Shown here: piece by piece, positions 44,523 to 53,328 of the stretch
How the letters are laid out: each line of letters opens with the position of its first letter
How positions within the stretch are numbered: the first letter of the stretch is position 1
Assembly: GCF_008124885.1 (NCBI RefSeq)
Contig: NZ_VNHX01000014.1
Coordinates: 1-64,000, forward strand
Length of the DNA: 64,000 nucleotides
From: Sphingobacterium allocomposti
GTDB taxonomy: Bacteria; Bacteroidota; Bacteroidia; Sphingobacteriales; Sphingobacteriaceae
Direction of reading: 5' to 3'
Program-made: the position numbers and the translations under genes
Notes under the pieces: generated by a model
What the model saw: only the letters and a program-made list of their open reading frames with translations
Told to the model about the DNA's origin: nothing
Databases searched by the model: none

Positions 44523-45959
44523 ATGAGCCGCAATATACTACTTATGCTTTTTGTGATGACCTTCCTTAACAGCTTTGGTCAGAGTAAGGTCGAACAGGCA
44601 AACCGTGCAGTCTTCAATAAAATAGAGTTTTTCATCAATACCCAGATGACCGACTCTATCTATAGTCTTGCGTCCGAAAAGTTTAAGTCGGAGGTAAGCC
44701 CTGAGCAGCTGGCTTTTGTGCTGAACAACCTATATCAGCTCGGCAAAATACAGAACGTGGAGGTTATAGATTTCAAAGGTCAGACCGCCACCTACCTGCT
44801 CGAGTTTCCGCAAAATCGCGTCCAGGCCGCGCTCTCTATTGATAGCACATACCATTACGACGGACTGCTCTTCAGTCGCGCTCCGCAGGCAGAAATCCCA
44901 AAAGAGCAACCCAGCGCAATAGATACAGCAGATAAGGTATCCCCGCTAACCGCTTATATAGACTCGTTAGGCAATGGCTATGTAGATAAGACAAATACAC
45001 AGTCCCTATCCATAGGTATTTTTCATAAGAATCAATACAACACCTACTTCTATGGCGAGACGGAAAAAGGAAATCAAACAGCACCGCAGGAAAGTTCTCT
45101 GTATGAAATCGGTTCAATCACCAAAGTATTTACGGCTGTGCTTCTGGCCGACCTCGTTACGAGGAATATCATACAGCTTGACGACTCAATCGCCAGGTTT
45201 CTTCCAGACTCGGTCCGGGCCAACGAAGCTTTGGCCGGCATCACCTTCAAAAGTTTGGCAAATCACACCTCCGGGCTCCCCCGGTTACCTGATAATGCAG
45301 GTTCTGTACACGGCTTTACGGAAAGCGATCCCTACGCCGCCTACGACCGGAAGGCCCTTTTCTCCTTTTTAAAAGATTACAAAGCCGAACGTGCCCCCGG
45401 GGAAGAATACGTCTACAGTAATCTTGGATTCGGTCTTCTTGGCGAGCTGATCGCCATCATTACAAAGAAACCGTATATGCAGTATCTACGGGAGACGATC
45501 CTGACACCATTACAGATGGTACACACGACAGATAAACCCGATGCCAAGAAAAAAGAAGTATTGCTGAAAGTCTACGATAAACAAGGAAATGAGACACCAT
45601 CATGGAATTTCCAATCCATGGTAGGGGCTGGCGGGCTCAAATCTAATATCAAGGACCTGATGCTATTTGCGGTAGAGCAATTCAAAATGCCACAAAACGA
45701 CCTGCAGCACGCCATGGCGCTTACCCGTCAATTTACGTTTTTCACGCCCGATAATACAGACATAGGGTTGGGATGGCACATGAGCATGCTCGACGGGACT
45801 ATCTATTTCCACCATACGGGCGGCACAGGCGGAAGCAGCTCGTTCATCGGATTATCACCGGATACAAAAACAGCTGTCATTGTCTTATCGAACGCAGCCG
45901 AAAGCGTAAATCCTGTCGGCGTCGCAATCATCAGGAAGTTGTTATCTGCGCAGCAATAA
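44523..45959 (+). CDS. Exported serine beta-lactamase/transpeptidase-fold hydrolase
   Basis: 478 aa with a signal peptide ending near SFGQ (20). Residues 22-115 look like a DUF3887 domain. The hydrolase domain (about 140-478) has SITK (Ser198, Lys201), YSN (Tyr298, Asn300) and HTGGTGG, the three motifs of class C beta-lactamases and DD-peptidases. It may act on peptidoglycan peptides or esters. Beta-lactam resistance is not implied. It begins 25 bp after the LytTR regulator but has its own predicted promoter. Confidence 0.88.
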   Translation: MSRNILLMLFVMTFLNSFGQSKVEQANRAVFNKIEFFINTQMTDSIYSLASEKFKSEVSPEQLAFVLNNLYQLGKIQNVEVIDFKGQTATYLLEFPQNRVQAALSIDSTYHYDGLLFSRAPQAEIPKEQPSAIDTADKVSPLTAYIDSLGNGYVDKTNTQSLSIGIFHKNQYNTYFYGETEKGNQTAPQESSLYEIGSITKVFTAVLLADLVTRNIIQLDDSIARFLPDSVRANEALAGITFKSLANHTSGLPRLPDNAGSVHGFTESDPYAAYDRKALFSFLKDYKAERAPGEEYVYSNLGFGLLGELIAIITKKPYMQYLRETILTPLQMVHTTDKPDAKKKEVLLKVYDKQGNETPSWNFQSMVGAGGLKSNIKDLMLFAVEQFKMPQNDLQHAMALTRQFTFFTPDNTDIGLGWHMSMLDGTIYFHHTGGTGGSSSFIGLSPDTKTAVIVLSNAAESVNPVGVAIIRKLLSAQQ

Positions 45960-45999
45960 TATCGGCCCTCGCCTCCCTCGGCCCTTATAGCCCGGGGAG

Positions 46000-46473
46000 C
46001 TACAATATTTTTCCAATATTACTTTCACCTTGGAAAGATTTAACCAGTTTTCGGGTCGATGCATCATAGATATAAGTTGCGGGGTAGTCGGAAGGATGGA
46101 ACTTTTCAATAAACTCAACCCCGGGATCCTTCCAGAAAGAGATATTTTTCCGTCCCCTTAGCCCTTTCGCAAACATGTTAATGTACCCTTCTACATACTC
46201 CTTGTCGTTCATGGTAATGAAAAAAACGGCGATATTGCCCAGCTTATCGGCCTGACGGGCAACTCCGGCGCCAAGTTCCTGACAATGGCCGCATCCGGGA
46301 TCATAGAAAACCAGCATGATTTTGCCATCTCGCGGGAACGAGCTCTCCAATAGGATCTTCGGATCGTCTATCCGATGGATACCAGACAGCTTAGGCAACT
46401 GCGCCGGCACCTTCTGTGCAACAGCATATTGCCCTAGAAGAAACAATAGCATCACCAATCTGTATTTTGTCAT
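46000..46473 (-). CDS. Exported thioredoxin-fold protein
   Basis: 157 aa. A signal peptide (MTKYRLVMLLFLLGQYAVAQ) then a thioredoxin-like domain with the redox motif CGHC (Cys61, Cys64) preceded by LVFYDPG. The cis-Pro is in DYPATYIYD. It is probably a periplasmic thiol-disulphide protein of the TlpA/AhpC type. No cytochrome-maturation genes are next to it. It converges with the serine hydrolase. Confidence 0.82.
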   Translation of the reverse strand: MTKYRLVMLLFLLGQYAVAQKVPAQLPKLSGIHRIDDPKILLESSFPRDGKIMLVFYDPGCGHCQELGAGVARQADKLGNIAVFFITMNDKEYVEGYINMFAKGLRGRKNISFWKDPGVEFIEKFHPSDYPATYIYDASTRKLVKSFQGESNIGKIL

Positions 46474-46542
46474 ATTTTTGAATTAACCATCTGCAGGCTC
46501 CTGGGGGCCCAGACGAAACGCGTAAATGTCCGAAAAATACCA

Positions 46543-46550
46543 TATATTTG
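46543..46550 (+). promoter_or_regulatory. Promoter -7 box for purN
   Basis: TATATTTG 38 bp before the GTG start at 46589. It lies inside the longer frame, which argues against the ATG at 46526 as the start. Confidence 0.45.
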
Positions 46551-46588
46551 GCTACAAATCAATATTTAAATACAAAAGATTCGACATT

Positions 46589-47164
46589 GTGAAAAAACGC
46601 ATCGCTATCTTTGCTTCTGGCTCAGGTTCAAATGCACAGAAAATAATGGAACATTTTAAGTATTCCAGTCTGGCAGAAGTGGCCTTGGTCTTAAGTAACA
46701 ACCCCGAAGCCTACGTTCTACAACGTGCTGATAATTTCGAGATTCCCTCTCATGTTTTTGATCGTAAAACTTTTTATGAATCTGATGAGATCGTCGACAT
46801 ATTAAAACGGCTGGAAATTGATCTCGTCGTTCTCGCGGGCTTTTTGTGGCTGGTACCCGAGCGTCTGTTAAAGGCTTTCCCTAATAAGATCATCAATATA
46901 CACCCTGCCCTCCTCCCAAAATTTGGAGGCAAGGGGATGTACGGCGACCGCGTACATCAGGCAGTTTTAGCCGCGGGCGAAGAAGAACACGGTATTACAA
47001 TTCATTTTGTCAACGAAAAATTCGACGAAGGCGAAGTCATCCATCAGGCGAAGTTTAAGATAGAAAATGGAGACACTTTAGAGATCTTAAAATTCAAAGG
47101 CCAACAGCTCGAGCACCAGTATTTTCCGAAAGTCATCGAAAATCTTTTGAAAAAATACAATTGA
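46589..47164 (+). CDS. purN: Phosphoribosylglycinamide formyltransferase PurN
   Basis: 191 aa from a GTG start at 46589 (MKKRIAIFASGSGSNAQK). The ATG at 46526 would add 21 residues unlike the family and lies upstream of a promoter box. The active-site set INIHPALLP, GITIHFVNEKFDEGEVI holds the Asn, His and Asp. It adds a formyl group to GAR in step three of purine synthesis. purH lies 3.2 kb away. The DNA between is repeat-rich. Confidence 0.93.
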   Translation: MKKRIAIFASGSGSNAQKIMEHFKYSSLAEVALVLSNNPEAYVLQRADNFEIPSHVFDRKTFYESDEIVDILKRLEIDLVVLAGFLWLVPERLLKAFPNKIINIHPALLPKFGGKGMYGDRVHQAVLAAGEEEHGITIHFVNEKFDEGEVIHQAKFKIENGDTLEILKFKGQQLEHQYFPKVIENLLKKYN

Positions 47165-47730
47165 GGAACGTCGTAAAGGTGTAAAGTCGTGGATTTGTAG
47201 GTTGTGGCGCCGAAGCACAACGATTGACCCTGAAGGGGGCATATATTCATAGAAAAATGTGACATCCATCAGACGACCCTGACGGGGTCGAATATATTCG
47301 CGATTGGGGGAGAATCGTAAAGTCGTTAATTTGTAAAGTCGTAAGACGATCTAACTATTCTCACTTCTGACTTTTAATGTCTAGCTAATGGCAGATGGCT
47401 ATAAGCCGTAAAGTCGTTGATTTGTAAAGTCGTAAATTGAGGGGCTAATAGCAGATGGCTATGAGCCGTAAAGTTGTTAATTCGTAAAGATGTAAAGGCC
47501 CGAACTCCTACAATGAACCGAAATTACGCCATCGCGAGACCAAGCGATCTCATGGCTAATAGCGGATGGCTATGAGCCCTAAAGTCGTTGATTTGTGAAG
47601 TCGTGAAGTGAAAGGCTAATAGCGGATGGCAGATGGCAAATGACAGCCATAAGCCTACGATACTAACTACTCTAACTCCATCTAACTATTCTCACTACTC
47701 AAATCTCATATCTCACTTCTCACATCTCAT

Positions 47731-47968
47731 ATCTCTATAGCCCCTCAACCCGGGGCGGGGTTTTACTTGGAAGGACCCAAGTAAACAAGGTCCTCCGGCC
47801 AAGGTTCTTGATGCTACCGGGCCTTATCCTAGCCTAAACCGTTCCAAACTCACTGCGTTCAGACAAGGATCGGTTCTTAACGGCTAGTATGGCGGCCCGC
47901 TGACGCAGTCGAACCAATGCCGGTCCTTTCCCCACGCACAAGACTGCCGTGGAATAGGGTAGCGGTGA
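47731..47968. repeat. 238-bp structured element, copy 1
   Basis: Starts ATCTCTATAGCCCCTCAACC and ends GGGTAGCGGTGA. It contains several potential hairpins: ACTTGG-AAGGAC-CCAAGT, AACCG...CGGTT and CTGCGT...ACGCAG. Copies 2 and 3 have the same length with few differences. No reading frame with a plausible start. Confidence 0.85.
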
Positions 47969-48310
47969 AGTCGTTGATTTGTGATGATGTAAAGCCGTGG
48001 CTCTTGGCGTAAAGATTGACCCCGTAGGGGTCATATATTCTATAGAAAAATGTGACATCCATCAGACGACCCTGACGGGGTCGAATATATTCGCGATTGG
48101 GGGAGAATCGTAAAGTCGTTAATTTGTAAAGTCGTAAGACGATCTAACTATTCTGACTTCTCACTTCTGACTTTTAATGTCTAGCTAATGGCAGATGGCT
48201 AATAGCAAATGGCTATAAGCCGTGAAGTTGTTTTTGAGAGCAACGACCGTCGTCTAACCCATCTAACTATTCTCACTACTCAAATCTCATATCTCACTTC
48301 TAACTTTCAC

Positions 48311-48548
48311 ATCTCTATAGCCCCTCAACCCGGGGCGGGGTTTTACTTGGAAGGACCCAAGTAAACAAGGTCCTCCGGCCAAGGTTCTTGATGCTACCGT
48401 GCCTTATCCTAGCCTAAACCGTTCCAAACTCACTACGTTCAGACAAGGATCGGTTCTTAACGGCTAGTATGGCGGCCCGCTGACGCAGTCGAACCAATGC
48501 CGGTCCTTTCCCCACGCACAAGGCTGCCGTGGAATAGGGTAGCGGTGA
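48311..48548. repeat. 238-bp structured element, copy 2
   Basis: The same 238 bp as copy 1 with a handful of substitutions (for example CACTACGTTC for CACTGCGTTC). Same orientation. Flanked by heptad-like sequence. Confidence 0.85.
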
Positions 48549-48684
48549 GAGCGTAAAGATTTAAAGCCGTGAAGTGAAAGGCTAATAGCGGATGGCAGAT
48601 GGCAAATGACAGCCATAAGCCTACGATACTAACTACTCTAACTATTCTCACTACTCATATCTCATATCTCACCTCTAACTTCAC

Positions 48685-48922
48685 ATCTCTATAGCCCCTC
48701 AACCCGGGGCGGGGTTTTACTTGGAAGGACCCAAGTAAACAAGGTCCTCCGGCCAAGGTTCTTGATGCTACCGGGCCTTATCCTAGCCTAAACCGTTCCA
48801 AACTCACTGCGTTCAGACAAGGAACGGTTCTTAACGGCTAGTATGGCGGCCCGCTGACGCAGTCGAACCAATGCCGGTCCTTTCCCCTCGCACAAGGCTG
48901 CCGTGGAATAGGGTAGCGGTGA
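48685..48922. repeat. 238-bp structured element, copy 3
   Basis: The same 238 bp in the same orientation. Here the AACCGTTCC arm pairs perfectly with GGAACGGTT over 9 bp, where the other copies have a mismatch. A change that restores pairing suggests selection for RNA or DNA structure, though one change is weak evidence. Confidence 0.85.
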
Positions 48923-49118
48923 AGTCGTTAATTTGTAAAGTCGTAAGACGATCTAACTATTCTCACTTCTGACTTTTAATGTCTAGCTAATGGCAGATGG
49001 CTAATAGCAAATGGCTATAAGCCGTGAAGTTGTTTTTGATAGCAACGACCGTCGTCTAACTCCATCTAACTATTCTCACTACTCAAATCTCATATCTCAT
49101 ATCTCACCTCTAACTTCT

Positions 49119-50294
49119 TTACTGAAACAGCTTCGGCAGAAATAAGGTCAGATAGGTACGCCAGTTGGACCACGTATGTCCACCTTCGCTCTCGTGGTAA
49201 TGGTACATCATTCCGTGCTCCTCCAATTTTTTTCGGAACTGTTGTCCGGTTTCGTACAGAAAATCATCCTTCCCCATGCCGATCCAGTACAATCTATAGC
49301 CGTTCTCTTTTTGTTTAGTAAGGCGGTGGTCGAAGTCCGAGAAAACGGGACTTTGTGCCTTATCATTCATTCGAAAGGCTGCAGAAAAGAGCCCTATATA
49401 GTCAAAGTAATCCGGGAGAAAAGCAGAGGTAAATAGCGTGTGCGAACCACCCATGGACAGCCCGGCAATAGCCCGCGACGACTTCTTAGCTTGGACGCGG
49501 TAATTTTCCTCGATAAAACGCACCACATCTATAAAAGATTCTTCCATCTTTCCCGTTCCTACGTCCGGCGTAGCAAACCCTATAGGATATAGTCCTTTAG
49601 ACGACTCTCCCGGTGCGGCAGTATTCGAAACATGCCCGTTGGGCATCACAACAATCATCGGTTTAACTTGCCCCCGCGCAATCATATTATCCAATATCTG
49701 CGCAGCCCTCCCCAACGTAGGCCACGCTTCCTCGTCGCCGCCCATCCCATGCAACAGGTAGAGCACCGGATATTTTTCTTTTCCTTCCTCATACCCCGGA
49801 GGCGTATACACAGTCATCCGCCTTGTCATTCCCAAAGTCGGCGAATCATACCAGCGCTTAGCCACCGTACCATGTGGAACCTCCTGCACCTTATATAGAT
49901 CTGCCCGCTCTCCGTTTGTGATGAAATAGTTAAACGTCCGGTTGACATCCCTGATCTGGTAGACATTCAACGGGTCATTGACCAATACGCCGTCGATTTC
50001 CACGTTGTACAGAAACAAATCCGATGGCAAGCCCGATGCGGTGTAAGACCAGATTGAATTGCTTTTAACCATCGGTATTTTTCCGTCCGGGAACGAACTC
50101 TCAGTCGTCCAATTTCCTTTTAAAAAAACACGAGTGGCGTCAGGAGCCACCAGCCGAAAGGTAACGCTATTGTCTGGGTGCACTTCAGGAGACAATACCT
50201 GTTCTTTTGCACCGGAACGGATATTTTCCTGACCAAACAAACAGGAGCAGATACACCCCGATAGCAGTAATAGAAGAAGCTTAGATTTATACAT
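49119..50294 (-). CDS. Exported esterase with N-terminal CBM48/E-set domain
   Basis: 391 aa with a signal peptide (MYKSKLLLLLLSG...CLFGQ). Residues 30-130 are an immunoglobulin-like E-set domain (VTFRLVAPDATRVFLKGNW). The alpha/beta-hydrolase domain has YPVLYLLHGMGGDE, nucleophile Ser in AGLSMGGSH and the His in GGHTWSNWR. It resembles Fes/XynZ-type esterases that remove acyl groups from plant polysaccharides or siderophores. No polysaccharide-utilisation genes surround it. The stop codon lies right after the repeat region. Confidence 0.86.
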   Translation of the reverse strand: MYKSKLLLLLLSGCICSCLFGQENIRSGAKEQVLSPEVHPDNSVTFRLVAPDATRVFLKGNWTTESSFPDGKIPMVKSNSIWSYTASGLPSDLFLYNVEIDGVLVNDPLNVYQIRDVNRTFNYFITNGERADLYKVQEVPHGTVAKRWYDSPTLGMTRRMTVYTPPGYEEGKEKYPVLYLLHGMGGDEEAWPTLGRAAQILDNMIARGQVKPMIVVMPNGHVSNTAAPGESSKGLYPIGFATPDVGTGKMEESFIDVVRFIEENYRVQAKKSSRAIAGLSMGGSHTLFTSAFLPDYFDYIGLFSAAFRMNDKAQSPVFSDFDHRLTKQKENGYRLYWIGMGKDDFLYETGQQFRKKLEEHGMMYHYHESEGGHTWSNWRTYLTLFLPKLFQ

Positions 50295-50381
50295 AGGACG
50301 CGTTGTTTTGCTTAAAGTTAAGGAAAATCAGAAGTAAACGGGTAAAAATGGAAAAAATCAGCAGATTTAAATCAATATTCG

Positions 50382-50389
50382 TATCTTTG
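50382..50389 (+). promoter_or_regulatory. Promoter -7 box for purH
   Basis: TATCTTTG 19 bp before the purH ATG. No consensus -33 box at the expected spacing. Confidence 0.45.
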
Positions 50390-50408
50390 CGGCTCCAAAC
50401 ATATTACA

Positions 50409-51935
50409 ATGAATCATCCTGTTAAGATCAAAAATGCTTTGGTGTCGGTATACTACAAAGACAACTTAGCCCCGCTTATTCAACTTTTAAACAAATACGG
50501 AGTAAATTTCTATTCTACAGGTGGAACAGAGGCTTTTATTCGCGAGCAAGGAATTGATGTCATCCCGGTAGAGGATCTCACAAGCTACCCATCGATTCTA
50601 GGTGGTCGCGTTAAAACGCTGCACCCTAAAGTTTTTGGCGGTATCCTGGCCCGACGACCATTGCAAAGTGATCAGCAACAACTTAGTCAATATGATATAC
50701 CGGAGATCGATCTGGTTATAGTCGATTTATATCCTTTCGAGGAGACTGTTGCATCCGGCGCCGCCGAGCAGGACATCATAGAAAAAATTGATATCGGCGG
50801 CATTTCGTTAATTCGCGCTGCAGCTAAAAATTTTAACGATGTCGTTATTATCTCTTCGAAGAACGACTACGAAGAGCTGGCGAAGATCTTAGCCGATCAA
50901 GAGGGGCAGACAACATTGGAACAACGGAAAGAGTTTGCCAAAAGAGCTTTCAATACGTCGTCGCATTACGACACCGCTATTTTCAACTATTTCAACCAAG
51001 AGAATCCATTACCTGTTTTTAAGCAGTCTGTACAGCAGTCCAAAACATTACGTTACGGAGAAAATCCACATCAAAAGGGTGTCTTCTTCGGAGACTTAGA
51101 CGCCATGTTTAACAAGCTAAACGGAAAAGAGCTTTCGTATAACAATCTGGTGGACGTAGACGCGGCAGTGGCGATCATTGACGAATTTACTGAACCGACA
51201 TTTGCGATCTTGAAACACACCAATGCGTGCGGAGTAGCCTCTCGTCCAACCGTGAAGCAAGCATGGCTCGACGCTTTGGCATGCGATCCGGTGTCAGCTT
51301 TCGGCGGGGTTCTCATTACAAACGGAGAGATTGATCAGGAAACTGCCGAAGAAATCAATAACTTATTCTTCGAAGTACTGATAGCTCCTTCTTATACAGC
51401 CGAAGCTTTGTCGGTGCTAACGGCAAAGAAAAACCGCATCATTCTGGAGCGTAAAAATGTAGCGCTGCCTGCAGAACAGTTCAAGACGTTACTCAACGGC
51501 GTTATTCTTCAGGAGAAAGACAACACAGTAGAAGGGCCGTCCGAGATGAAAGCAGTAACGTCGGTTCAACCTACAGACGAACAATTACAGGATCTCCATT
51601 TTGCCAACAAAATCGTTAAACACACCAAATCCAATACAATCGTTTTTGCCAAAGACCGCACGTTGGTTGCCTCAGGCGTAGGACAGACCTCGCGTGTCGA
51701 CGCCTTGAAGCAGGCCATAGAAAAGGCTCAGTCCTTCGGCTTTGAAGTAAAAGGCAGCGTCATGGCTTCCGATGCGTTCTTCCCTTTCCCCGACTGTGTA
51801 GAGATCGCAGGCGATGCAGGGGTGGCAGCCGTCCTACAACCGGGCGGATCCATTAAAGATCAGCTATCGATCGATATGGCCAATGAAAAAGGAGTTGCTA
51901 TGGTGATAACCGGTGTAAGACACTTTAAGCATTAA
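50409..51935 (+). CDS. purH: Bifunctional AICAR transformylase/IMP cyclohydrolase PurH
   Basis: 508 aa. The N-terminal MGS-like IMP cyclohydrolase domain (about 1-140; YKDNLAPLIQLLNKYGVNFYSTGGTEAFI) and the C-terminal AICAR formyltransferase domain (about 200-508; LRYGENPHQKGVF, AILKHTNACGVAS, PGGSIKDQLSIDMANEKG). It catalyses the last two steps of IMP synthesis. Monocistronic: own promoter box and a downstream hairpin terminator. Confidence 0.97.
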   Translation: MNHPVKIKNALVSVYYKDNLAPLIQLLNKYGVNFYSTGGTEAFIREQGIDVIPVEDLTSYPSILGGRVKTLHPKVFGGILARRPLQSDQQQLSQYDIPEIDLVIVDLYPFEETVASGAAEQDIIEKIDIGGISLIRAAAKNFNDVVIISSKNDYEELAKILADQEGQTTLEQRKEFAKRAFNTSSHYDTAIFNYFNQENPLPVFKQSVQQSKTLRYGENPHQKGVFFGDLDAMFNKLNGKELSYNNLVDVDAAVAIIDEFTEPTFAILKHTNACGVASRPTVKQAWLDALACDPVSAFGGVLITNGEIDQETAEEINNLFFEVLIAPSYTAEALSVLTAKKNRIILERKNVALPAEQFKTLLNGVILQEKDNTVEGPSEMKAVTSVQPTDEQLQDLHFANKIVKHTKSNTIVFAKDRTLVASGVGQTSRVDALKQAIEKAQSFGFEVKGSVMASDAFFPFPDCVEIAGDAGVAAVLQPGGSIKDQLSIDMANEKGVAMVITGVRHFKH

Positions 51936-51994
51936 TTACCACCTTCACCGCCGCTGTTCAAAGAAGCAATGGGTGAAAAAATGAAAACATAAAT

Positions 51995-52042
51995 AGGTCA
52001 TTGCGAAGGAGGTTCGTCGTTTCTCCTCGTAATGACCTTTTA
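51995..52042 (+). terminator. Hairpin terminator of purH
   Basis: AGGTCATT (51995-52002) pairs with AATGACCT (52031-52038), extended inwards by AGGAG/CTCCT, followed by TTTT. A related half-copy, GGCCATTACGCCGGAGGTT, lies near 52185. Confidence 0.75.
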
Positions 52043-52200
52043 ACCAGATTACGCGTTAGGTACTAAAAAAACGAAAGACCCCTCCTAACTACCTGATATC
52101 CACGATATAAGGATGCAAAGAAAGACACTTCCCAGCAGTTTATAAGCTAACGCGGAAGCTAATTTAAGACAATAAAAGAAAGGCCATTACGCCGGAGGTT

Positions 52201-52317
52201 CTATAAAAATCCGAGGAGCCAATAGATTATAATAAACACAACAATTGTCCCAAAGCAACCAAGCCCCAACTTCTTTGCCCCCCATCCTGCGATTAACGCT
52301 CTAAAAAACTTGTTCAT
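52201..52317 (-). CDS. Small membrane protein, 38 aa
   Basis: A 38-codon frame from ATG 52317 to TAG. It opens MNKFFRALIAGWGAKKLG, then a glycine-rich turn (LGCFG) and one hydrophobic helix (TIVVFIIIYWLLGF). The GAKKLG-GC-TI-FIIIYWLLG pattern matches small membrane proteins I recall from other Bacteroidota, but I cannot name the family. There is no strong ribosome-binding site. It fills a 433-bp gap between purH and the MBL-fold gene. The codons show normal use. Confidence 0.6.
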   Translation of the reverse strand: MNKFFRALIAGWGAKKLGLGCFGTIVVFIIIYWLLGFL

Positions 52318-52368
52318 AAAACTGTCTATAATTTCGTTTCGCGTCGCAAGAACGGTGCCGAACTTCCG

Positions 52369-53328
52369 TTAGCCGGCCTGCAGGATGTCGCGGACAATCA
52401 ACTCGCCGGCAAAATGATGCTGCAGCGCCTTACCATCGCCGTGTATTGTCCAAACCTGCTGCGGTTGTACGTCGTTGATAAATCTTAGTAGATCGTCCCA
52501 GTCTACATGGTCAGAAATATATAATGTAATATCATTTTGCCGCTGTAGCCGCTCCCAGCCCGACGCAAAAGCTCTTAGCACATTCTTTGCCCTGAAATAG
52601 CTATTAAATGTCAAAGGCGGAACCAGATAAATCTTGTTCCCCGGCGCATCCTTCATTGCCTTGCGGTTATATAGTGTATATTTTAACCGACACCTCCCCA
52701 ATTGGTCATACAAGCGGTGCACGGGATACATTTTATGATGCACAAGCACCTCTCTTTCCGGCAGATAGGTATTAATCAAGGCGGTTAGCCGCTGAGCCTT
52801 ACCCAGCACATAGCAGCCCAGCATGATATTGCTCTGCCGATCCTTCAACTTCAGGATCTCCTCCCGAAAGTCCGGATGTTTAACAGCCGGATTCGCAAAA
52901 GTCGACTCTGTTATCAATACGTCCGCCTTTCTAACCTCTATAGGTTCACAGGTGATATCATTTTGCAGCTTGTAATCGCCCGTATAAAGGTAACGGACAT
53001 CTTCAAATTCCATCAGTATCTGGGCAGAGCCTAACATATGTCCCGCCGGAAACAACGTAACACGAACGTCTCCGAACTGTAACGGATCACCATAAGACAC
53101 GACATGTTGGCTAGCGTCGGTCATTTTAGGATATTTGTTTTTCATAAACGCGAAGGTCGGAAGAGTGGCATACATCCGTCGATGTCCGGCGGTAGCATGA
53201 TCTCCATGGGCATGCGAGATGATATTTCGCTCAACGGGCAACATCGCATCGATATAAAAGTCGCCATATTTACAGTAATAACCCGTATCTCCCTTCTTAA
53301 CAAGGAAATCGTCCAGAATGTTTCTCAT
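52369..53328 (-). CDS. Metallo-beta-lactamase-fold exonuclease-like protein (YSH1/CPSF type)
   Basis: 319 aa. The zinc motif HAHGDH lies at 39-44, with FPAGHMLGSAQI (His), YTGDYK (Asp) and a late DHVDW, as in the beta-CASP-related ligase-associated exonucleases. It probably processes nucleic acid ends. In other bacteria this family lies next to an ATP-dependent DNA ligase gene, which is absent here. Its start overlaps the coaE stop by 4 bp. Confidence 0.82.
   Translation of the reverse strand: MRNILDDFLVKKGDTGYYCKYGDFYIDAMLPVERNIISHAHGDHATAGHRRMYATLPTFAFMKNKYPKMTDASQHVVSYGDPLQFGDVRVTLFPAGHMLGSAQILMEFEDVRYLYTGDYKLQNDITCEPIEVRKADVLITESTFANPAVKHPDFREEILKLKDRQSNIMLGCYVLGKAQRLTALINTYLPEREVLVHHKMYPVHRLYDQLGRCRLKYTLYNRKAMKDAPGNKIYLVPPLTFNSYFRAKNVLRAFASGWERLQRQNDITLYISDHVDWDDLLRFINDVQPQQVWTIHGDGKALQHHFAGELIVRDILQAG

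Larger units (their letters stand above)
47168..49118. repeat. Composite region of nested dispersed repeats
   Basis: About 1.95 kb without a supported gene. It mixes four sequence types: stretches like CGTAAAGTCGTTAATTTGTA; heptads of the RATRGCN and TCTNAYN kinds; REP-like dyads (for example TGACCCC-GTA-GGGGTCA at 48017-48033); and three copies of a 238-bp element listed separately. Blocks such as GTGACATCCATCAGACGACC occur twice (about 47258 and 48050). Short frames here share the same translated tail because of the repeats and look spurious. Confidence 0.8.

Noticed and set aside
47834..48651. Short minus-strand frames within the 238-bp elements with a common tail (SLVRGERTGIGS).
   Set aside because: They owe their similarity to the DNA repeat. 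They have no start signals and differ in the upstream part.
47168..49118. An insertion sequence or prophage remnant.
   Set aside because: No transposase or integrase fragment, no clear terminal inverted repeats and no target-site duplication could be recognised.
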